Assembly: GCA_022071955.1 (NCBI GenBank)
Contig: JAJVIM010000007.1
Span: 328,177-392,176, forward strand
DNA from: Anaerolineae bacterium
GTDB taxonomy: Bacteria > Chloroflexota > Anaerolineae > 4572-78 > J111
Direction: 5' to 3'
Length of the DNA stretch: 64,000 bases
A model generated the notes under the pieces. The model saw only the letters and a list, made by a program, of their open reading frames with translations. It was not told the origin of the DNA and searched no databases. A program made the position numbers and the translations under genes. Of the stretch, positions 13,703-24,115 are shown in pieces (position 1 is the first letter of the stretch; the number at the start of each line of letters is the position of its first letter).

Positions 13703-16520
13703 CTGGTCGTGGAATGTGATTTTTCTGGCGTTTATGCTGCTGGGTTTTGCCCCCACTCTGCTGCCGGAAATGATCACCGCCGTCCGTGCCGGCCAGATTC
13801 CCGCCGAGTTTTTAATTTACGGCCTTATTCTGGTTTCTATACCCGTGGCGGCGGTTATTTTGGGCGCTACCGCGCTGCGCCGCCAGCCGGCCAAACTGCT
13901 CACGCTGGGCTACGGGGTCGAAGGCCCGCTGATGATCATGCTCTTCATCCGCTTTTTTGTGATTGGCCAGGCCACCTCGCCGGTTATTTTGATGCTGGTG
14001 GTGGCCGCGCTGGGCATGGCCGCCCTGCTCTGGCAGTTGCTCGACCCGCAGATTGACGGGCGCGGCTCGGCGCTGGCGGCGCTGCGAGTCGTCGGCCTGT
14101 CGCTGCTGCTGGCCACCGGTCTGTACGCCGGCGCGTGGTTATCGTTTTACGCGGCGGTGCTGGTCGGCAGCGGCTGGAACGCCGTGGTCGCTATCGCCAG
14201 TGATTTCCCCGATTTTCTGCGCTCGGTGGGCGACGCCCTGCGTGATCTTTCAACCAGCGACCTCCGCTTTATCCCCTTTGCCGTGCTGGGGTTCACGCTG
14301 ATGATTTTTACCGCCACGCTCGTGGCGCTGATGCCCATTGCGGTGATTGTGATTTACGCCCGCGCCTGGTGGCGCGGCGTGGCTGCCTTTGTCGCCGGCC
14401 GAGTCTGGGCTGTGGGGCTGTCGGCGCTGGTGCTGGCGGCAGTCATCGGCCTGTTTATCGTCACCAATCGGCAGCCGCAGCACGCCGCTTTTGCCCTGCT
14501 GGACAAGCCGCCGGCTTCGCTGGCCGAGGCGCAGGCGCGGCTCACCCGGCAGGATGCCATCCGAGCCGGGCTGCTCAATGCCTTTTTGGCCCCGCAGCGC
14601 TACCTGAGCGCCGTGGGGGATGTCGCTCACATCAGCCAGATGTACAAAGACACCTTTGGCCTGTCGCGCCGGCACGCGGAACAGGTGCAGGCCGCTTACG
14701 AGGCCATTGTCTACCCGCTGCTGTACGAGCCGGTCAAGCCGCCGGAGCCGGACGCCAATCCGTGGGCCAACGCCGCGCTGCGAGAAGAGCCGCGCCAGGC
14801 CGCCGAACTGTACGCTACATTTTTTGATGAGCCGATCATCGATGGCGAGCGGGACACGGTGATTGCCGCGGCGCGCTCCACATGGTCGGTGGATCAGGCG
14901 CAGGCGGCGTGGCAGGCCGTCGATGACCGCGAGGTGCATTTGCAGGAGCAGCAGGTTGCCCTCACCGAACACGGCGATTGGGCCGAAGTGGAACTGTACG
15001 AGGTGTACCAAAACCAAACCGGCCAGCGACAGGAGGTGGTTTATTATTTCAGCCTGCCGGAGTCGGCGGTGATCACCGGGGTGTGGCTGGGCCACAGCGC
15101 CAACCGCGCCGAGCGTTTTGAATACCGCGTGTCGCCGCGCGGCGCGGCCCAGGCTCTGTACCGCAACGAGGTGCGGCGCAACATGGACCCGGCGCTGGTG
15201 GAGCAAATTGGCCCGCGCCAGTACCGGCTGCGGGTTTTCCCCATCGAACCTATCCGCATGGAGTGGAACCAAAACACGCGCTATTCCAGCATAAAAGAAG
15301 GCCCGCCGCTGCATATGTGGCTCACTTACCGGGTACTGGCCCAGGCCGATGGCTGGCCATTACCCAAACTGGCCGATCTGCGCAACGTATATTGGGATAA
15401 CGCCTCGCTGCGGCAGGTAGCCGGGCAAAATTTCCGGGGCGATGACTGGCTGCCGGCCTCGATTCCGGCCCGCCAGCCGGTGCAGCCGGCGACGCACGCC
15501 GTCACCTTTGCCACTGGCGATACCGTGGCCGTGCGGCCGGCCACCGCCGCCGATATTCCGCCGCTGCCCGGCAATTTGCGACTGGCGGTGGTGCTGGATC
15601 GCTCGCGGAGCATGGCCGCCTACGCCGGGCAGGTGAACGCCGCGCTGGCCCAACTGCAAGCCACCGGCGCGGCCATCGATGTGTACCTGACCGCTTCCCA
15701 ATTTCGCGGCGAAGCGCCCTCGCGGCTGCCGCTGGCCGAACTCAAGCCGGACAGTCTGTTCTATTTTGGCGGGCAAAACGCCGCCGAACTGCTGGCTCAA
15801 TTTGAGGAACTGCGCGGCGGCCAAACCTACAGCGCGGTGCTGGTGCTGACCGATGGTACCGGCTACCAACTGGTCAAAGATGACGATGTGCCCGCCCCCG
15901 TACCGGACGCGCCGCTGTGGATGGTGCATCTGGACGGCAATTTCCCGCTGGGCTACGATGACGCCACGCTGGCGGCGATTCAGGCCAGCGGCGGAGGCGC
16001 AGCCGCCAATGTTGATGAAGCGCTCAACCGGCTGGCGGTTTCGCTCAGCCCGCTGGCGGCCACCGCCGATGTACTCGACGGCTACGTGTGGGAAACCATC
16101 CCCGCCGGCGCGGCGCAGGCCAATGTTGAATTTGTCAACAATCCCGGCGTCGCCACCGACGGTTTTGCGCCGCTGGCTGCTCGCCGGCTCATTCTGGCCG
16201 AGATGCAGCGCCACCGCGGCCGGCTCGATGAGGTCGGCACGCTCGACAAACTGCACGCCATCGCCGTGGAAAACAGCGTAGTCACGCCCTATTCGTCGAT
16301 GATTGTGCTGGTAACGGATGAGCAGGCCCGGCGGCTGGAGCGGCTGGAACAACAGGCCGACCGCTTTGCCCGCGAATATGAAGCCGTGGGCGAAACCGTG
16401 CCCGCCCCGATGACCATCACCGGCGTGCCGGAGCCGGAGGAATGGCTGCTGCTGGGGCTGTCGGGTTTGCTACTGGCCTGGTTTTTACGCCGCCGCTGGC
16501 TGCCCCGCTGGCAATATTGA
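13641..16520 (+). CDS. PEP-CTERM-type integral membrane protein with VIT and vWA domains
   Basis: 959 residues. The first ~290 contain about eight hydrophobic helices (from VIFLAFMLLGFAPTLLPEM to GLSALVLAAVIGLFIV). A VIT-like domain follows at roughly 425-590 (VELYEVYQNQTGQRQEVVYYF, then the arginine-rich VSPRGAAQALYRNEVRR region). A vWA domain has the MIDAS string DRSRSM near 652. The C-terminus VPEPEEWLLLGLSGLLLAWF + RRR is a PEP-CTERM-like sorting tail. This matches the TIGR02921-type family of about 950 residues. Its exact job is unknown, but it is associated with exosortase-bearing species; no exosortase is in the window. The 3' end overlaps the convergent MFS gene by 36 bases. Confidence 0.8.
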   Translation: MHMAKRNFWSTLSTYSGYGLFWSWNVIFLAFMLLGFAPTLLPEMITAVRAGQIPAEFLIYGLILVSIPVAAVILGATALRRQPAKLLTLGYGVEGPLMIMLFIRFFVIGQATSPVILMLVVAALGMAALLWQLLDPQIDGRGSALAALRVVGLSLLLATGLYAGAWLSFYAAVLVGSGWNAVVAIASDFPDFLRSVGDALRDLSTSDLRFIPFAVLGFTLMIFTATLVALMPIAVIVIYARAWWRGVAAFVAGRVWAVGLSALVLAAVIGLFIVTNRQPQHAAFALLDKPPASLAEAQARLTRQDAIRAGLLNAFLAPQRYLSAVGDVAHISQMYKDTFGLSRRHAEQVQAAYEAIVYPLLYEPVKPPEPDANPWANAALREEPRQAAELYATFFDEPIIDGERDTVIAAARSTWSVDQAQAAWQAVDDREVHLQEQQVALTEHGDWAEVELYEVYQNQTGQRQEVVYYFSLPESAVITGVWLGHSANRAERFEYRVSPRGAAQALYRNEVRRNMDPALVEQIGPRQYRLRVFPIEPIRMEWNQNTRYSSIKEGPPLHMWLTYRVLAQADGWPLPKLADLRNVYWDNASLRQVAGQNFRGDDWLPASIPARQPVQPATHAVTFATGDTVAVRPATAADIPPLPGNLRLAVVLDRSRSMAAYAGQVNAALAQLQATGAAIDVYLTASQFRGEAPSRLPLAELKPDSLFYFGGQNAAELLAQFEELRGGQTYSAVLVLTDGTGYQLVKDDDVPAPVPDAPLWMVHLDGNFPLGYDDATLAAIQASGGGAAANVDEALNRLAVSLSPLAATADVLDGYVWETIPAGAAQANVEFVNNPGVATDGFAPLAARRLILAEMQRHRGRLDEVGTLDKLHAIAVENSVVTPYSSMIVLVTDEQARRLERLEQQADRFAREYEAVGETVPAPMTITGVPEPEEWLLLGLSGLLLAWFLRRRWLPRWQY

Positions 16521-17720
16521 CCAGCGCAGGGCCACGGCCAGCATCACGCCAAACAACCCGGCACACAACAGATACACGCCGGTCAGGCCGGTTAACGGGA
16601 TCAGCGCGTAAGCCAGCAGCGGCCCCACCGCGCTGGCCAGATCGCCAAAAGTAAACAGCACGCCCAGCCGCTGGCCGCGCTGATGCTCGGCGGACATATC
16701 ACCGAGGAGGGCAGTGGACAGGCTCTGGTTACTGCCGCCGGCCACCGCCGTCAGCGGAATAGCCAGCAGCGGGCCGGCCGGCAGCGCCAGCGCCAGCAGG
16801 CCAAAGCCGGCAATGCCGGGCAGCAACCCGCCGGCCGCCACCCGCCAGCGGCTGGCCAGCCGGTCCGAGGCGCTGCCAAACAGCGGCGCGGCCACCATCG
16901 AAATGAGGCCGTTAGCGCCCAGCCCCAAACCGGTGAGCGTGGCCACTCCCACCGCAAACCCGGCCAGATGAGCCGTTTGGCCAAATTGTGTTTGCAGCAG
17001 CAACCCCAACGTTGGCAGCAACATCCCGGCCAGGGCCAGCCGATTTACCCCCAGCAAACCAAACACCGAAGCCAGTTCGGCGCGCCGGTTGGCGCGGACA
17101 GGCAGCCCCGGCCGGTGCGCATGGGCCGGCTGCTGCGCTCGCAGGCCGCGGGTTTCTGGCAGAAAAAACAGGGCGGCCAGCGCCCCGGCCAGCGTTAGCA
17201 TCGCACCAACAAACATGGCCCGGTGATAGCCCAGCCCATCGGTTAAAAAACCACCCAGCATCGCCCCGCCCGCCGATCCCAAATAGAACGCGGTTTGGTA
17301 CAGGCCCACCCATCGCCCCCGGTTGCCGGCGTGACTGATGTCCAAAATGATGGTGTTGCCGCCCACCCAAATGCCCACCCAGGCAATGCCCCACAGCAGC
17401 CGGCCCACCAGCAGCGGCCAAAACCCCAGCGTGAGCGCGTAAATTGCCGTCGATAACGCCCCCACAAACAGCGCCGGCACAAACAACAGCCGGCGCGGCA
17501 GCCTATCGTACAGCATGCCCACCGGGCCGTTGAGCGCCAGCCGGATAAAGCGGTTGGCCGACAGCAAAATGCCAAGCGCCGCCAGCGGCACGGCCGCATC
17601 GTGATAGTGGGTGGGCAGCACGGCGTACAGCGAGGTATCGCCAATCAGCGACAGAGCGGTGCCCAACCCCACCGGCAGCATAACCCGCCACGGCGAAAAG
17701 GGAAGATCAGAGTTTGTCAT
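16485..17720 (-). CDS. MFS transporter
   Basis: 411 residues, with about 12 hydrophobic helices. The loop after helix 2 reads GMLYDRLPRRLLF, a variant of the MFS G-x-x-x-D-R-x-G-R-R motif, and the second half repeats it (GSASDRLASRWRVAAG). This supports a proton-driven efflux or uptake carrier; the substrate cannot be told. I chose ATG at 17720 because the product then starts directly before the first helix. ATGs at 17762 and 17807 are in frame, and the former is not excluded, since AAGGAG lies between it and 17720. The gene converges on the VIT protein gene with 36 bases of overlap. Confidence 0.85.
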   Translation of the reverse strand: MTNSDLPFSPWRVMLPVGLGTALSLIGDTSLYAVLPTHYHDAAVPLAALGILLSANRFIRLALNGPVGMLYDRLPRRLLFVPALFVGALSTAIYALTLGFWPLLVGRLLWGIAWVGIWVGGNTIILDISHAGNRGRWVGLYQTAFYLGSAGGAMLGGFLTDGLGYHRAMFVGAMLTLAGALAALFFLPETRGLRAQQPAHAHRPGLPVRANRRAELASVFGLLGVNRLALAGMLLPTLGLLLQTQFGQTAHLAGFAVGVATLTGLGLGANGLISMVAAPLFGSASDRLASRWRVAAGGLLPGIAGFGLLALALPAGPLLAIPLTAVAGGSNQSLSTALLGDMSAEHQRGQRLGVLFTFGDLASAVGPLLAYALIPLTGLTGVYLLCAGLFGVMLAVALRWSILPAGQPAAA

Positions 17721-17834
17721 CAGCTTGACTTCCAACCAAAACTCCTTTTTTACTCCTGACATAGGGTTGTCAGGATGGGTAGGGTATGATGAGACTATCA
17801 AAGTCAATCATCACTTTTTTGAGGAGGCACTCTA

Positions 17835-18197
17835 ATGATCAAGCAAGCTAACTATCTGGGAATTGTGGTGAAGGATTTGGCCGCGGCCACCGCCTACTAC
17901 CGCGACACGCTGGGACTGGCGGTTGACGAAGCCGAAAGCATCCCCGGGTTGTACACCCAGTTCAAACTGGAGGGCGGGGCTATTCTCTCGCTGCAGGCCA
18001 ACACCGAAATCCCCGGCGGCGCGGCCTACGAACCGGCGCTGCGAGTAGACAACATCGACGCCACTTACGCCGATTGGCAAGCCAAAGGGGTTGACCTGCT
18101 GGAGGAACCCAACGACAAGCCGTTTGGCCGCACCTTTTTGTTCCGCACCCCGGACGGGCAGGTGCTGCGGGCGTATCAGTATCCCAACGGGCATTAA
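17835..18197 (+). CDS. VOC (glyoxalase/bleomycin-resistance) family protein
   Basis: 120 residues with GAGGAGG upstream of the ATG. It carries the beta-alpha-beta-beta-beta pattern of VOC proteins: YLGIVVKDLAAATAYYRDTLGLAV, a central strand GAILSLQAN, a second half ALRVDNIDATYADWQAKGV, and FRTPDGQVLRAYQ at the end. The usual first-half metal ligand His in the opening strand is Gly/Asn here (NYLGIVV), so metal binding is doubtful. It likely binds a small molecule; no reaction can be assigned. A terminator follows at 18233. Confidence 0.85.
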   Translation: MIKQANYLGIVVKDLAAATAYYRDTLGLAVDEAESIPGLYTQFKLEGGAILSLQANTEIPGGAAYEPALRVDNIDATYADWQAKGVDLLEEPNDKPFGRTFLFRTPDGQVLRAYQYPNGH

Positions 18198-18232
18198 GTC
18201 TGCGCGACTGTTGATAAGTGAATAAGCTGCCG

Positions 18233-18256
18233 GGCCGCAACGACGCGGCCTTTTTT
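18233..18256 (+). terminator. Rho-independent terminator
   Basis: GGCCGC, loop AACGAC, GCGGCC, then six T. It terminates the VOC gene and sits just past the end of the convergent WYL regulator. Confidence 0.85.
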
Positions 18257-18258
18257 AT

Positions 18259-19191
18259 TTAACGGTGCCGGGCAGCGATGGTCGCAGCGATTCGGGCCAG
18301 TTCGGTGCGGAGTTGCGGCGGCTCCAGCACTTCTATTTTATCGCCCCAACTGAGCAGCCAACCCTGGATTTGCGGCAATGACTCTACGTGATAAACCATC
18401 ACCACCCCCGCCGCATCGTCGCCGGGCAGTTCCTCGGTAAAGGTAAAATGCTGGGCCTCGCGCACCCAGCGCACGCTATCAGCATCAACCCGCACCAGCA
18501 CCCGCCGGGCGCTCCCGGGCTGGCGGCTAACAAAAACCCGGCGCGGCATAAATGTTTCTGTTTTTACAGTGTAACGGTCAATCCGTTCCAGCCGAAAATG
18601 GCGTTCTTCCTGCCGCAGCCGGCAGTAACCGGTTAAAATCCAGCCGTGGTCAACATACCCCAGGTGGAGCGGCTCAACATCGCGCTCGGTCACATCATTG
18701 CTGTGCAGAGCGTGATAACGCAGGTGAACCACCCGCCGCTGATGGACCGCCTGTTGCAACTGCACAAATTTTTTATCGTCCAGGTTGAGCGGGGTGCGGT
18801 TGACGGTGTAAAACCCAATGACCGCCTGCAAGGCTTCAATCTGGGCCAAAGTGGCTTTGGGCAAAATGGCCCGGATTTTTTCCAGCGCCAGCCGCGCCGC
18901 CTGTTTGGTTTCGCCTTCGGCGGCCAGGCCGGTGAACATTTCTACGGCCACAGACAAGGCCCGGGCCTCGGCCTGAGAAAACATAACCGGCGGCAGGTAG
19001 TAGCCTTCCATCAGGCGGTAGCCTTCGCCGGGCATGGCCATAATCGGCACCCCTACCTCGCACAGGGCCTGAATATCACGGTAAACAGTGCGCTCGCTGA
19101 TTTCAAACTCGGCGGCAAAATCCTGCGCCCGCAGCAGGTCGCGGCTGTGAAACATAAGCAGATAGCCCAGCAAACGGTCAATTCGGTTCAT
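18259..19191 (-). CDS. YafY/WYL-domain transcriptional regulator
   Basis: 310 residues. An N-terminal HTH_11-type winged helix is plain (LLRAQDFAAEFEISERTVYRDIQALCEVGVPI). A WYL domain follows at about 140-235 (RRVVHLRYHALHSND...LGYVDHGWILTGYCRLRQEERHFRLERI) and then a WCX extension. These regulators respond to bound nucleic acid or nucleotide ligands in studied cases. The start codon overlaps the antiporter stop by ATGA, so the two form one operon and the regulator probably controls the antiporter or the nearby VOC gene. Confidence 0.9.
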   Translation of the reverse strand: MNRIDRLLGYLLMFHSRDLLRAQDFAAEFEISERTVYRDIQALCEVGVPIMAMPGEGYRLMEGYYLPPVMFSQAEARALSVAVEMFTGLAAEGETKQAARLALEKIRAILPKATLAQIEALQAVIGFYTVNRTPLNLDDKKFVQLQQAVHQRRVVHLRYHALHSNDVTERDVEPLHLGYVDHGWILTGYCRLRQEERHFRLERIDRYTVKTETFMPRRVFVSRQPGSARRVLVRVDADSVRWVREAQHFTFTEELPGDDAAGVVMVYHVESLPQIQGWLLSWGDKIEVLEPPQLRTELARIAATIAARHR

Positions 19192-20471
19192 TTACCCCTC
19201 GCCTTGGCCCCCATTTTTACAGCCGTTAGTTGAGGTATCTTTAGCAACCATTGCAGCATTGGCCCACTCATCATAGACGTGACCAGGGCCATGATGACCA
19301 GCGCCACAAAAATGCGCTGGTCAATTAAACCGTACTCCAGCGCCACCGAGGCTAAAATCATTTCCATTGCGCCGCGGGCGTTCATGGCAAAACCAATCGC
19401 CAGCGCGTTTTTAAGGTTAGCGCCGCTGAACCACGCGCCCAGCCCCGCGCCGGCAACCTTGCCCACAATAGCCAGGGCAAGCACCAGCAAAACCAATTGA
19501 AGATCAAAATTGGCGGCAAAGTTGGCCTTTAACCCCACCGATACAAAATATAGCGGCGCAAACAGGCTTACGGCAAACTGATGGATAATCTCTTTAACCT
19601 GACCCGCGCCGTTGTGCTCAAATACCGGAAAAAGGGCCACGCCGATTAAAAACGCGCCAAAAATCGCGTGAATGTTCATCATTTCGGCAATGGCGGCAGA
19701 CACAAAAATAAAGATAGCGCTGATGGCCAGCAAGCCGCTGGGCCACACCAGCGAACGCCGCGCCCACTTAAACAACAGCTCGCCCAGCCGGCGGCCTATG
19801 AGCAGCACCAGCACCGAAAAAAGAAAGGTCAGCCCCAATATTTTGGGCAGTTGAAAGCCGGAACCGTTGGCGCTTAAGCTGCTCAGCAGCAGCGCAAACA
19901 AGGCCCAACCCAGCAAATCGTTAATGGCCGCCGAGGTAATAACCAGGCCACCCATCTGGCCGTGCAGCAATTTCAAATCCATTAAAATACGGGTAATAAC
20001 CGGCAAAGCCGAAATGGAAAGCGCGATGCCGATGAACAACACAAAGTTTGCGTCTGCCGCAGCGCCGGAATGAAGCCAGACGCGCGGGAAAAGAAAGACC
20101 GAAGCGAGGCCCAGGGCAAAGGGCAGCAAGCAGCCCAAAATACTTACCAGCAAAATACTGCGCTGGTGCTGCCGCAACTGCGACAGGTTAACCTCCAGCC
20201 CGGCCACAAACATAAAAAACAACATCCCGAGCCTTATAACCGCCTCGCGGGATTGCGTTAATTCAACACTGGGCAGAAACAACCACTGGTAAACCGCCGG
20301 AAACAAAAAGCCAAAAACGGTAGGGCCTAACACAATGCCGCCAATCAATTCACCCAGTACAGCAGGTTGATTTATTTTGCGCATGAGCTGCCCAAAGAAC
20401 AGGCCAACCGCCAAAATCACACCTAATTGCAGCAAAAAAGCAATCAAAAGGCTGGGGTTTGTTTCGCTCAT
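19188..20471 (-). CDS. Monovalent cation:proton antiporter (CPA2 family)
   Basis: 427 residues, 12-13 hydrophobic helices. The N-terminal GELIGGIVLGPTVFG signature and the central ALSISALPVITRILMDLKLL plus AAINDLLGWALFAL (ND pair) are typical of KefB/NapA-type CPA2 antiporters. The length matches the membrane domain alone, without the C-terminal TrkA-N regulatory domain of KefB/KefC. It sits in the cytoplasmic membrane and exchanges Na+ or K+ for protons. It is first gene of an operon with the WYL regulator. Confidence 0.9.
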   Translation of the reverse strand: MSETNPSLLIAFLLQLGVILAVGLFFGQLMRKINQPAVLGELIGGIVLGPTVFGFLFPAVYQWLFLPSVELTQSREAVIRLGMLFFMFVAGLEVNLSQLRQHQRSILLVSILGCLLPFALGLASVFLFPRVWLHSGAAADANFVLFIGIALSISALPVITRILMDLKLLHGQMGGLVITSAAINDLLGWALFALLLSSLSANGSGFQLPKILGLTFLFSVLVLLIGRRLGELLFKWARRSLVWPSGLLAISAIFIFVSAAIAEMMNIHAIFGAFLIGVALFPVFEHNGAGQVKEIIHQFAVSLFAPLYFVSVGLKANFAANFDLQLVLLVLALAIVGKVAGAGLGAWFSGANLKNALAIGFAMNARGAMEMILASVALEYGLIDQRIFVALVIMALVTSMMSGPMLQWLLKIPQLTAVKMGAKARGK

Positions 20472-20570
20472 AAGGGTATCGGCATCTTCCCGGCAATTCA
20501 GGGGTTGTTCCGGCCTTAAACCGGCAAATCGCCCTCATTATACCGCAGAGTTGGTTGGCCCAAAATAAAA

Positions 20571-20593
20571 AACCCGGCGCAAAAGGCCGGGTT
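20571..20593 (-). terminator. Terminator of the PA14/PKD gene
   Basis: On the minus strand AACCCGGC, loop, GCCGGGTT is followed by TTTTATTTT. It lies between the end of the PA14/PKD gene (20663) and the start of the antiporter gene, so it insulates the antiporter operon. Confidence 0.8.
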
Positions 20594-20662
20594 TTAAGGA
20601 TTAGAGGCGGAGGTTAGGTTTCGCCGGATTTTGCGGCGTGACCCCTAACTTACACCTCGCGG

Positions 20663-23482
20663 TTACTCCTGAACGGGAATATTATTGGGGATTTCCACAG
20701 GCAGGTCTGGCGTGGGATCCGTTACGGGCAGAGTGTATTGGGCCATGCCCGTCAACCCGCCATCATCGGTAACGGTCAGAGTGATGGAATAATTTCCGGC
20801 AACCGTAAAAACCTGCGTCGCTTCAACGGTGGTCGCGGTTAACCCGCCGCCAAAGTCCCACAAATACCCAACTATTTTGCCATCCGGGTCGTCGGAGCCG
20901 GCCCCGCTCAAGGTGACGGTTTGGCCCACCAACGCGCCGGACGGACCGCTGATCACGGCTTGCGGCGGCTGGTTGGGCGCGGCAACCGTAACCGTGGTTG
21001 TTTTGCGGCTCAATGCACCGTCTTTGTCGGTAACGGTGAGCTGCGCCGTGTAGCTGCCGGGCACAGTATACACGTGGCTAACCACCGGCCCGCTAGCCTG
21101 GCTGCCATCACCAAACTCCCAAACATACGTGAGCAGAGTCTGGTCTTTTGGGCCGGGATCGATGGCGGCGCCAACAAAAGAGATAGCCATCTGCGTTAAG
21201 CCGATGTACGGCCCGCCTGTTTCAACCACGGGCGGTAAATTGACCACTATTACCGGCGCGGTGGCAATCTGGCTGGCGCCCCGATTATCGGTAACGCGCA
21301 GCGCCACGGTGGTTGCGGCCGGGCCATCGCTAAAGAGCTGGCTGGCCGTGGGGCCGGTGGCCTGCGGGTTGAACTGCTGGCCGTTGTAAGCAAAATCCCA
21401 CTCATACAATTCAATCGTGCCGTCCGGGTCGCGCGAGGCCCGGCCATCAACCTGGAGCAAACTGCCTTCGTTAACGGTGTAACCGGCCGGTAAAACTGCC
21501 TGCGGCGGCTGGTTAACCGGCGTGTTCTGCCGTTTCCAGCTCACCTCAACCCGAGCCCCGCCGCTGCGTTCGTAATACTCTATTTTGATGCGGTGCTGGC
21601 CGCTGTTGATTTTTTGCATGGCTTCAAGCTGGCGCAGGTTGCCATCCTGCCAGCTATCAATCAGCAGCACGTCGTCAACCCACAGCCGCAGCCCGTCGTC
21701 AACTTTTGCCTGAATCAGATAGGTGCCGGCGGCCAGTTCCAGTTTGCGCGTCCAGCGCACAGAAAAGTTATCGGCGGGGATTTCCGGCGCGGGCGAACCG
21801 TTGCCCCAGTTAAATTTGATCTCGGTGTCGTTGCGCATTAATACCGGGCTGCCCTGCAATTTGCGGTTGTTAAAGTATTCGGCCTTCCAATCCGGGTAAT
21901 TGTCGGTGCGCGCCCAACTGAGCTGAGCCACCGCGCCGCCGTATCGCTCAAAATAGTCCAGCCGGATCGCGTGATTACCTTCCGGCACGTTAACATCAAC
22001 CACGTGGGTTACCGCGCCGCCCTCGCGCCATTGGTCAATCACCAGCCGGCCGTCAATCCACAGCCGCACGCCATCGTCAGCGGTCAGGCTGAGGCGATAG
22101 GTGCCGGCGGCAAAGTAAACCTCGCGGCTCCAGCGTACAGAAAAGTTATCGGCGGGCACACCGGCTGCCGGCGCGCCACTGCCCCAATTAAAATTGACCG
22201 ACGAATCGTTGCGCACCAGCACCGGGTTGCCGCTCAGATTGGGGTTGCTAAAGTATTCGCCCTTCCAATCCGGGTAGGCGTTAATAGCGGCCCAACTTAC
22301 CTGAATGATCGCGCTACCGGCGCGGTCGTAATAGGCTACTTTTACATTGTGCAGGCCGTCGGGCAGGCTCACCTCGGCGGTGTAGGTTGTCGCCGAAGTA
22401 TCGCGCCACTGGTCTACCAGCAGCACATCGTCAACCCAAAGCATCACGCCGTCATCGGCCCGCACGGTAAAGCGATAGCTGCCCGCCGGGAAATAGAGCA
22501 CCCGGCTCCAGCGCGCCGAAAAATTGTCGGCCGGTACCCCTGCCGCGGGCGCAGACAGGCCCCAATCAAAATTGATGGCCGCATCGTTGCGCACCAGCAC
22601 CGGGTTGCCGCTCATCGAGGGGTTGGCGTAGTATTCGCCGCGCCAGTCGGTGATCACCACCGGGGTGGGCGCGGGCTGCGGCGTTTGGGTAGGCAGGGCC
22701 GGAGACTGGGCAACCGGCACGTTGCCGCTGTTTTGGGCCGACACAAACTGGGCAGCGACCCAACCCCGCCCGTTTTCAACGCCGGAAAATTCAATTTGCC
22801 ACCAGCGGCCATCGGCGCTGACGCCGGTGATCACGGCGGTTTGGCCGGCTTTGAGCAGCCCCAAAATTGAATACGCCGTGCCCGGCCCGCTGCGAATATT
22901 CAGGTCGGCGGCGGCGGTAAGCTGCGGCTGGCCCGGCGCCGGGGTAGCAGTGGGGCCAGCCGGCGGGGCCAGCGTGGGCACAAGCGTCGGCGAGGGGGTT
23001 GCCTCGGGCTGTGGCGCGCTTTCAAGCAGGCTAAAAATCGCGTCCGCGCCAAAATCGCTGCTGGTGGAGCGGGCGGTAATTCTCACCAGCCCCGGCGCGG
23101 GCCAATCCGCGCCAGAGGGCGCAGTCAGTGTCAGGCTGAACCGGCCATCGGCATCAACGATGGCGCTGTTCACGGCAAAATTATATACCGGCGGCACATT
23201 GTACGGGTTCAGATGGACAAGAACCGTGCTGCCGGGCGTCCAGTTTTGGCCGGACAGCAGCAAAGGTGTATTGGCCGGGCCAACGGCAGGCTCAACGCTG
23301 AGGGTTGGCTGAGTGGAAACAATACCGGGGGTGGGCGGCTGGGCCACAGACTCACGGCCGCCGGTGATCATCAACAACGCCGCCGCGCCGCCCAAAGCCA
23401 CGGCCCACGCAGCCAAAATGCCTAAAATGATCACCTTTACCCCGGTGGAACTATTTTTAAACAACTGCCAGAGAGAACTCAT
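20663..23482 (-). CDS. Surface-anchored SH3b-PA14(x3)-PKD(x3) protein
   Basis: 939 residues; GGAGGAG lies before the ATG. One hydrophobic helix at 16-40 serves as an N-terminal anchor. A region at 50-145 is IPT-like, then a Pro/Thr linker, a bacterial SH3 domain at about 185-245 ([20 protein letters not shown]), three PA14 domains at about 280-625 ([21 protein letters not shown], then [18 protein letters not shown] and repeats), and three PKD domains to about 915 ([22 protein letters not shown]). PA14 domains bind glycans. No catalytic domain is seen, so the likely role is adhesion or carbohydrate binding outside the cell. Confidence 0.85.
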   Translation of the reverse strand: MSSLWQLFKNSSTGVKVIILGILAAWAVALGGAAALLMITGGRESVAQPPTPGIVSTQPTLSVEPAVGPANTPLLLSGQNWTPGSTVLVHLNPYNVPPVYNFAVNSAIVDADGRFSLTLTAPSGADWPAPGLVRITARSTSSDFGADAIFSLLESAPQPEATPSPTLVPTLAPPAGPTATPAPGQPQLTAAADLNIRSGPGTAYSILGLLKAGQTAVITGVSADGRWWQIEFSGVENGRGWVAAQFVSAQNSGNVPVAQSPALPTQTPQPAPTPVVITDWRGEYYANPSMSGNPVLVRNDAAINFDWGLSAPAAGVPADNFSARWSRVLYFPAGSYRFTVRADDGVMLWVDDVLLVDQWRDTSATTYTAEVSLPDGLHNVKVAYYDRAGSAIIQVSWAAINAYPDWKGEYFSNPNLSGNPVLVRNDSSVNFNWGSGAPAAGVPADNFSVRWSREVYFAAGTYRLSLTADDGVRLWIDGRLVIDQWREGGAVTHVVDVNVPEGNHAIRLDYFERYGGAVAQLSWARTDNYPDWKAEYFNNRKLQGSPVLMRNDTEIKFNWGNGSPAPEIPADNFSVRWTRKLELAAGTYLIQAKVDDGLRLWVDDVLLIDSWQDGNLRQLEAMQKINSGQHRIKIEYYERSGGARVEVSWKRQNTPVNQPPQAVLPAGYTVNEGSLLQVDGRASRDPDGTIELYEWDFAYNGQQFNPQATGPTASQLFSDGPAATTVALRVTDNRGASQIATAPVIVVNLPPVVETGGPYIGLTQMAISFVGAAIDPGPKDQTLLTYVWEFGDGSQASGPVVSHVYTVPGSYTAQLTVTDKDGALSRKTTTVTVAAPNQPPQAVISGPSGALVGQTVTLSGAGSDDPDGKIVGYLWDFGGGLTATTVEATQVFTVAGNYSITLTVTDDGGLTGMAQYTLPVTDPTPDLPVEIPNNIPVQE

Positions 23483-23625
23483 TCTTACTCCTCCACAATA
23501 CCTGCATAGTTATGCCCAGTATATGCCAGCTCCGGCCAATTGTAATCGGCAGCAAAGCGGATGTTTGCTTCTGCAAAAAGATGGGCTTTGACCGGCCGGG
23601 CGTCACTATTTTGATGGAGACAGGG

Positions 23626-23641
23626 TACAACAAATGTTGTA
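23626..23641. promoter_or_regulatory. Dyad TACAACA-AA-TGTTGTA, copy 1
   Basis: Seven-base arms are exactly complementary around a 2-base centre. The identical 16-mer recurs at 24116-24131, beside the end of the response regulator gene, and a half-site lies at about 28873. It could be an operator or a remnant of a small repeat. Confidence 0.45.
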
Positions 23642-23654
23642 GGGTATTTCCGGG

Positions 23655-23687
23655 CAAAAAAACAGCCCCGGCAAAATTGCCAGGGCT
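23655..23687 (-). terminator. Terminator after the small membrane protein gene
   Basis: On the minus strand AGCCCTGGC, loop AATTTT, GCCGGGGCT (one wobble) runs into seven T. It terminates the gene ending at 23713. Confidence 0.8.
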
Positions 23688-23712
23688 GGCTGGGGCAAAG
23701 AAAAAAGTGGGG

Positions 23713-23970
23713 TCAGGCCATACCCACCGGCTTCAGCGGGCGGGTATCGGTTAAGTCTCTGGGCCGGCAATCGCGCGGGCAGGTTGTAGAGTCAGCAACG
23801 GCCGTTGCCCGGCGGCGAAAAAACCAGATGTAGCTCAGCGTGCCGCTGCCAAGCCCGGCCAGCAGCGCCAGCATTACCGGCGTTGAAAGCCATTGGTTTA
23901 CCTGGGGCCAGAGCAGGCTTAACAACCAGATACTAACACCCAACCCGATGATTTTTACGGTTTTCATCAT
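23713..23970 (-). CDS. Small two-helix membrane protein
   Basis: 85 residues, with AAAGGGGGG before the ATG. Two hydrophobic helices (IIGLGVSIWLLSLLW; TPVMLALLAGLGSGTLSYIWFF) are followed by an arginine patch and a tail containing C-P-R-D-C-R-P. It belongs to no family I recognise. It lies alone between terminators and upstream of the two-component genes on the same strand. Confidence 0.6.
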   Translation of the reverse strand: MMKTVKIIGLGVSIWLLSLLWPQVNQWLSTPVMLALLAGLGSGTLSYIWFFRRRATAVADSTTCPRDCRPRDLTDTRPLKPVGMA

Positions 23971-24115
23971 AAAGCCCCCCTTTCGGCATAACTGATGAGT
24001 ACACTATCAGTATAGCTCAAGTGGGGCGCTTCGTCATCGGTGGGAAGGCGGATTTTGCCATCCGCCAAACGTCTCTGCGGGGCGGCTAATTTCTCGACGC
24101 GGCGCGTAGGCCAGT

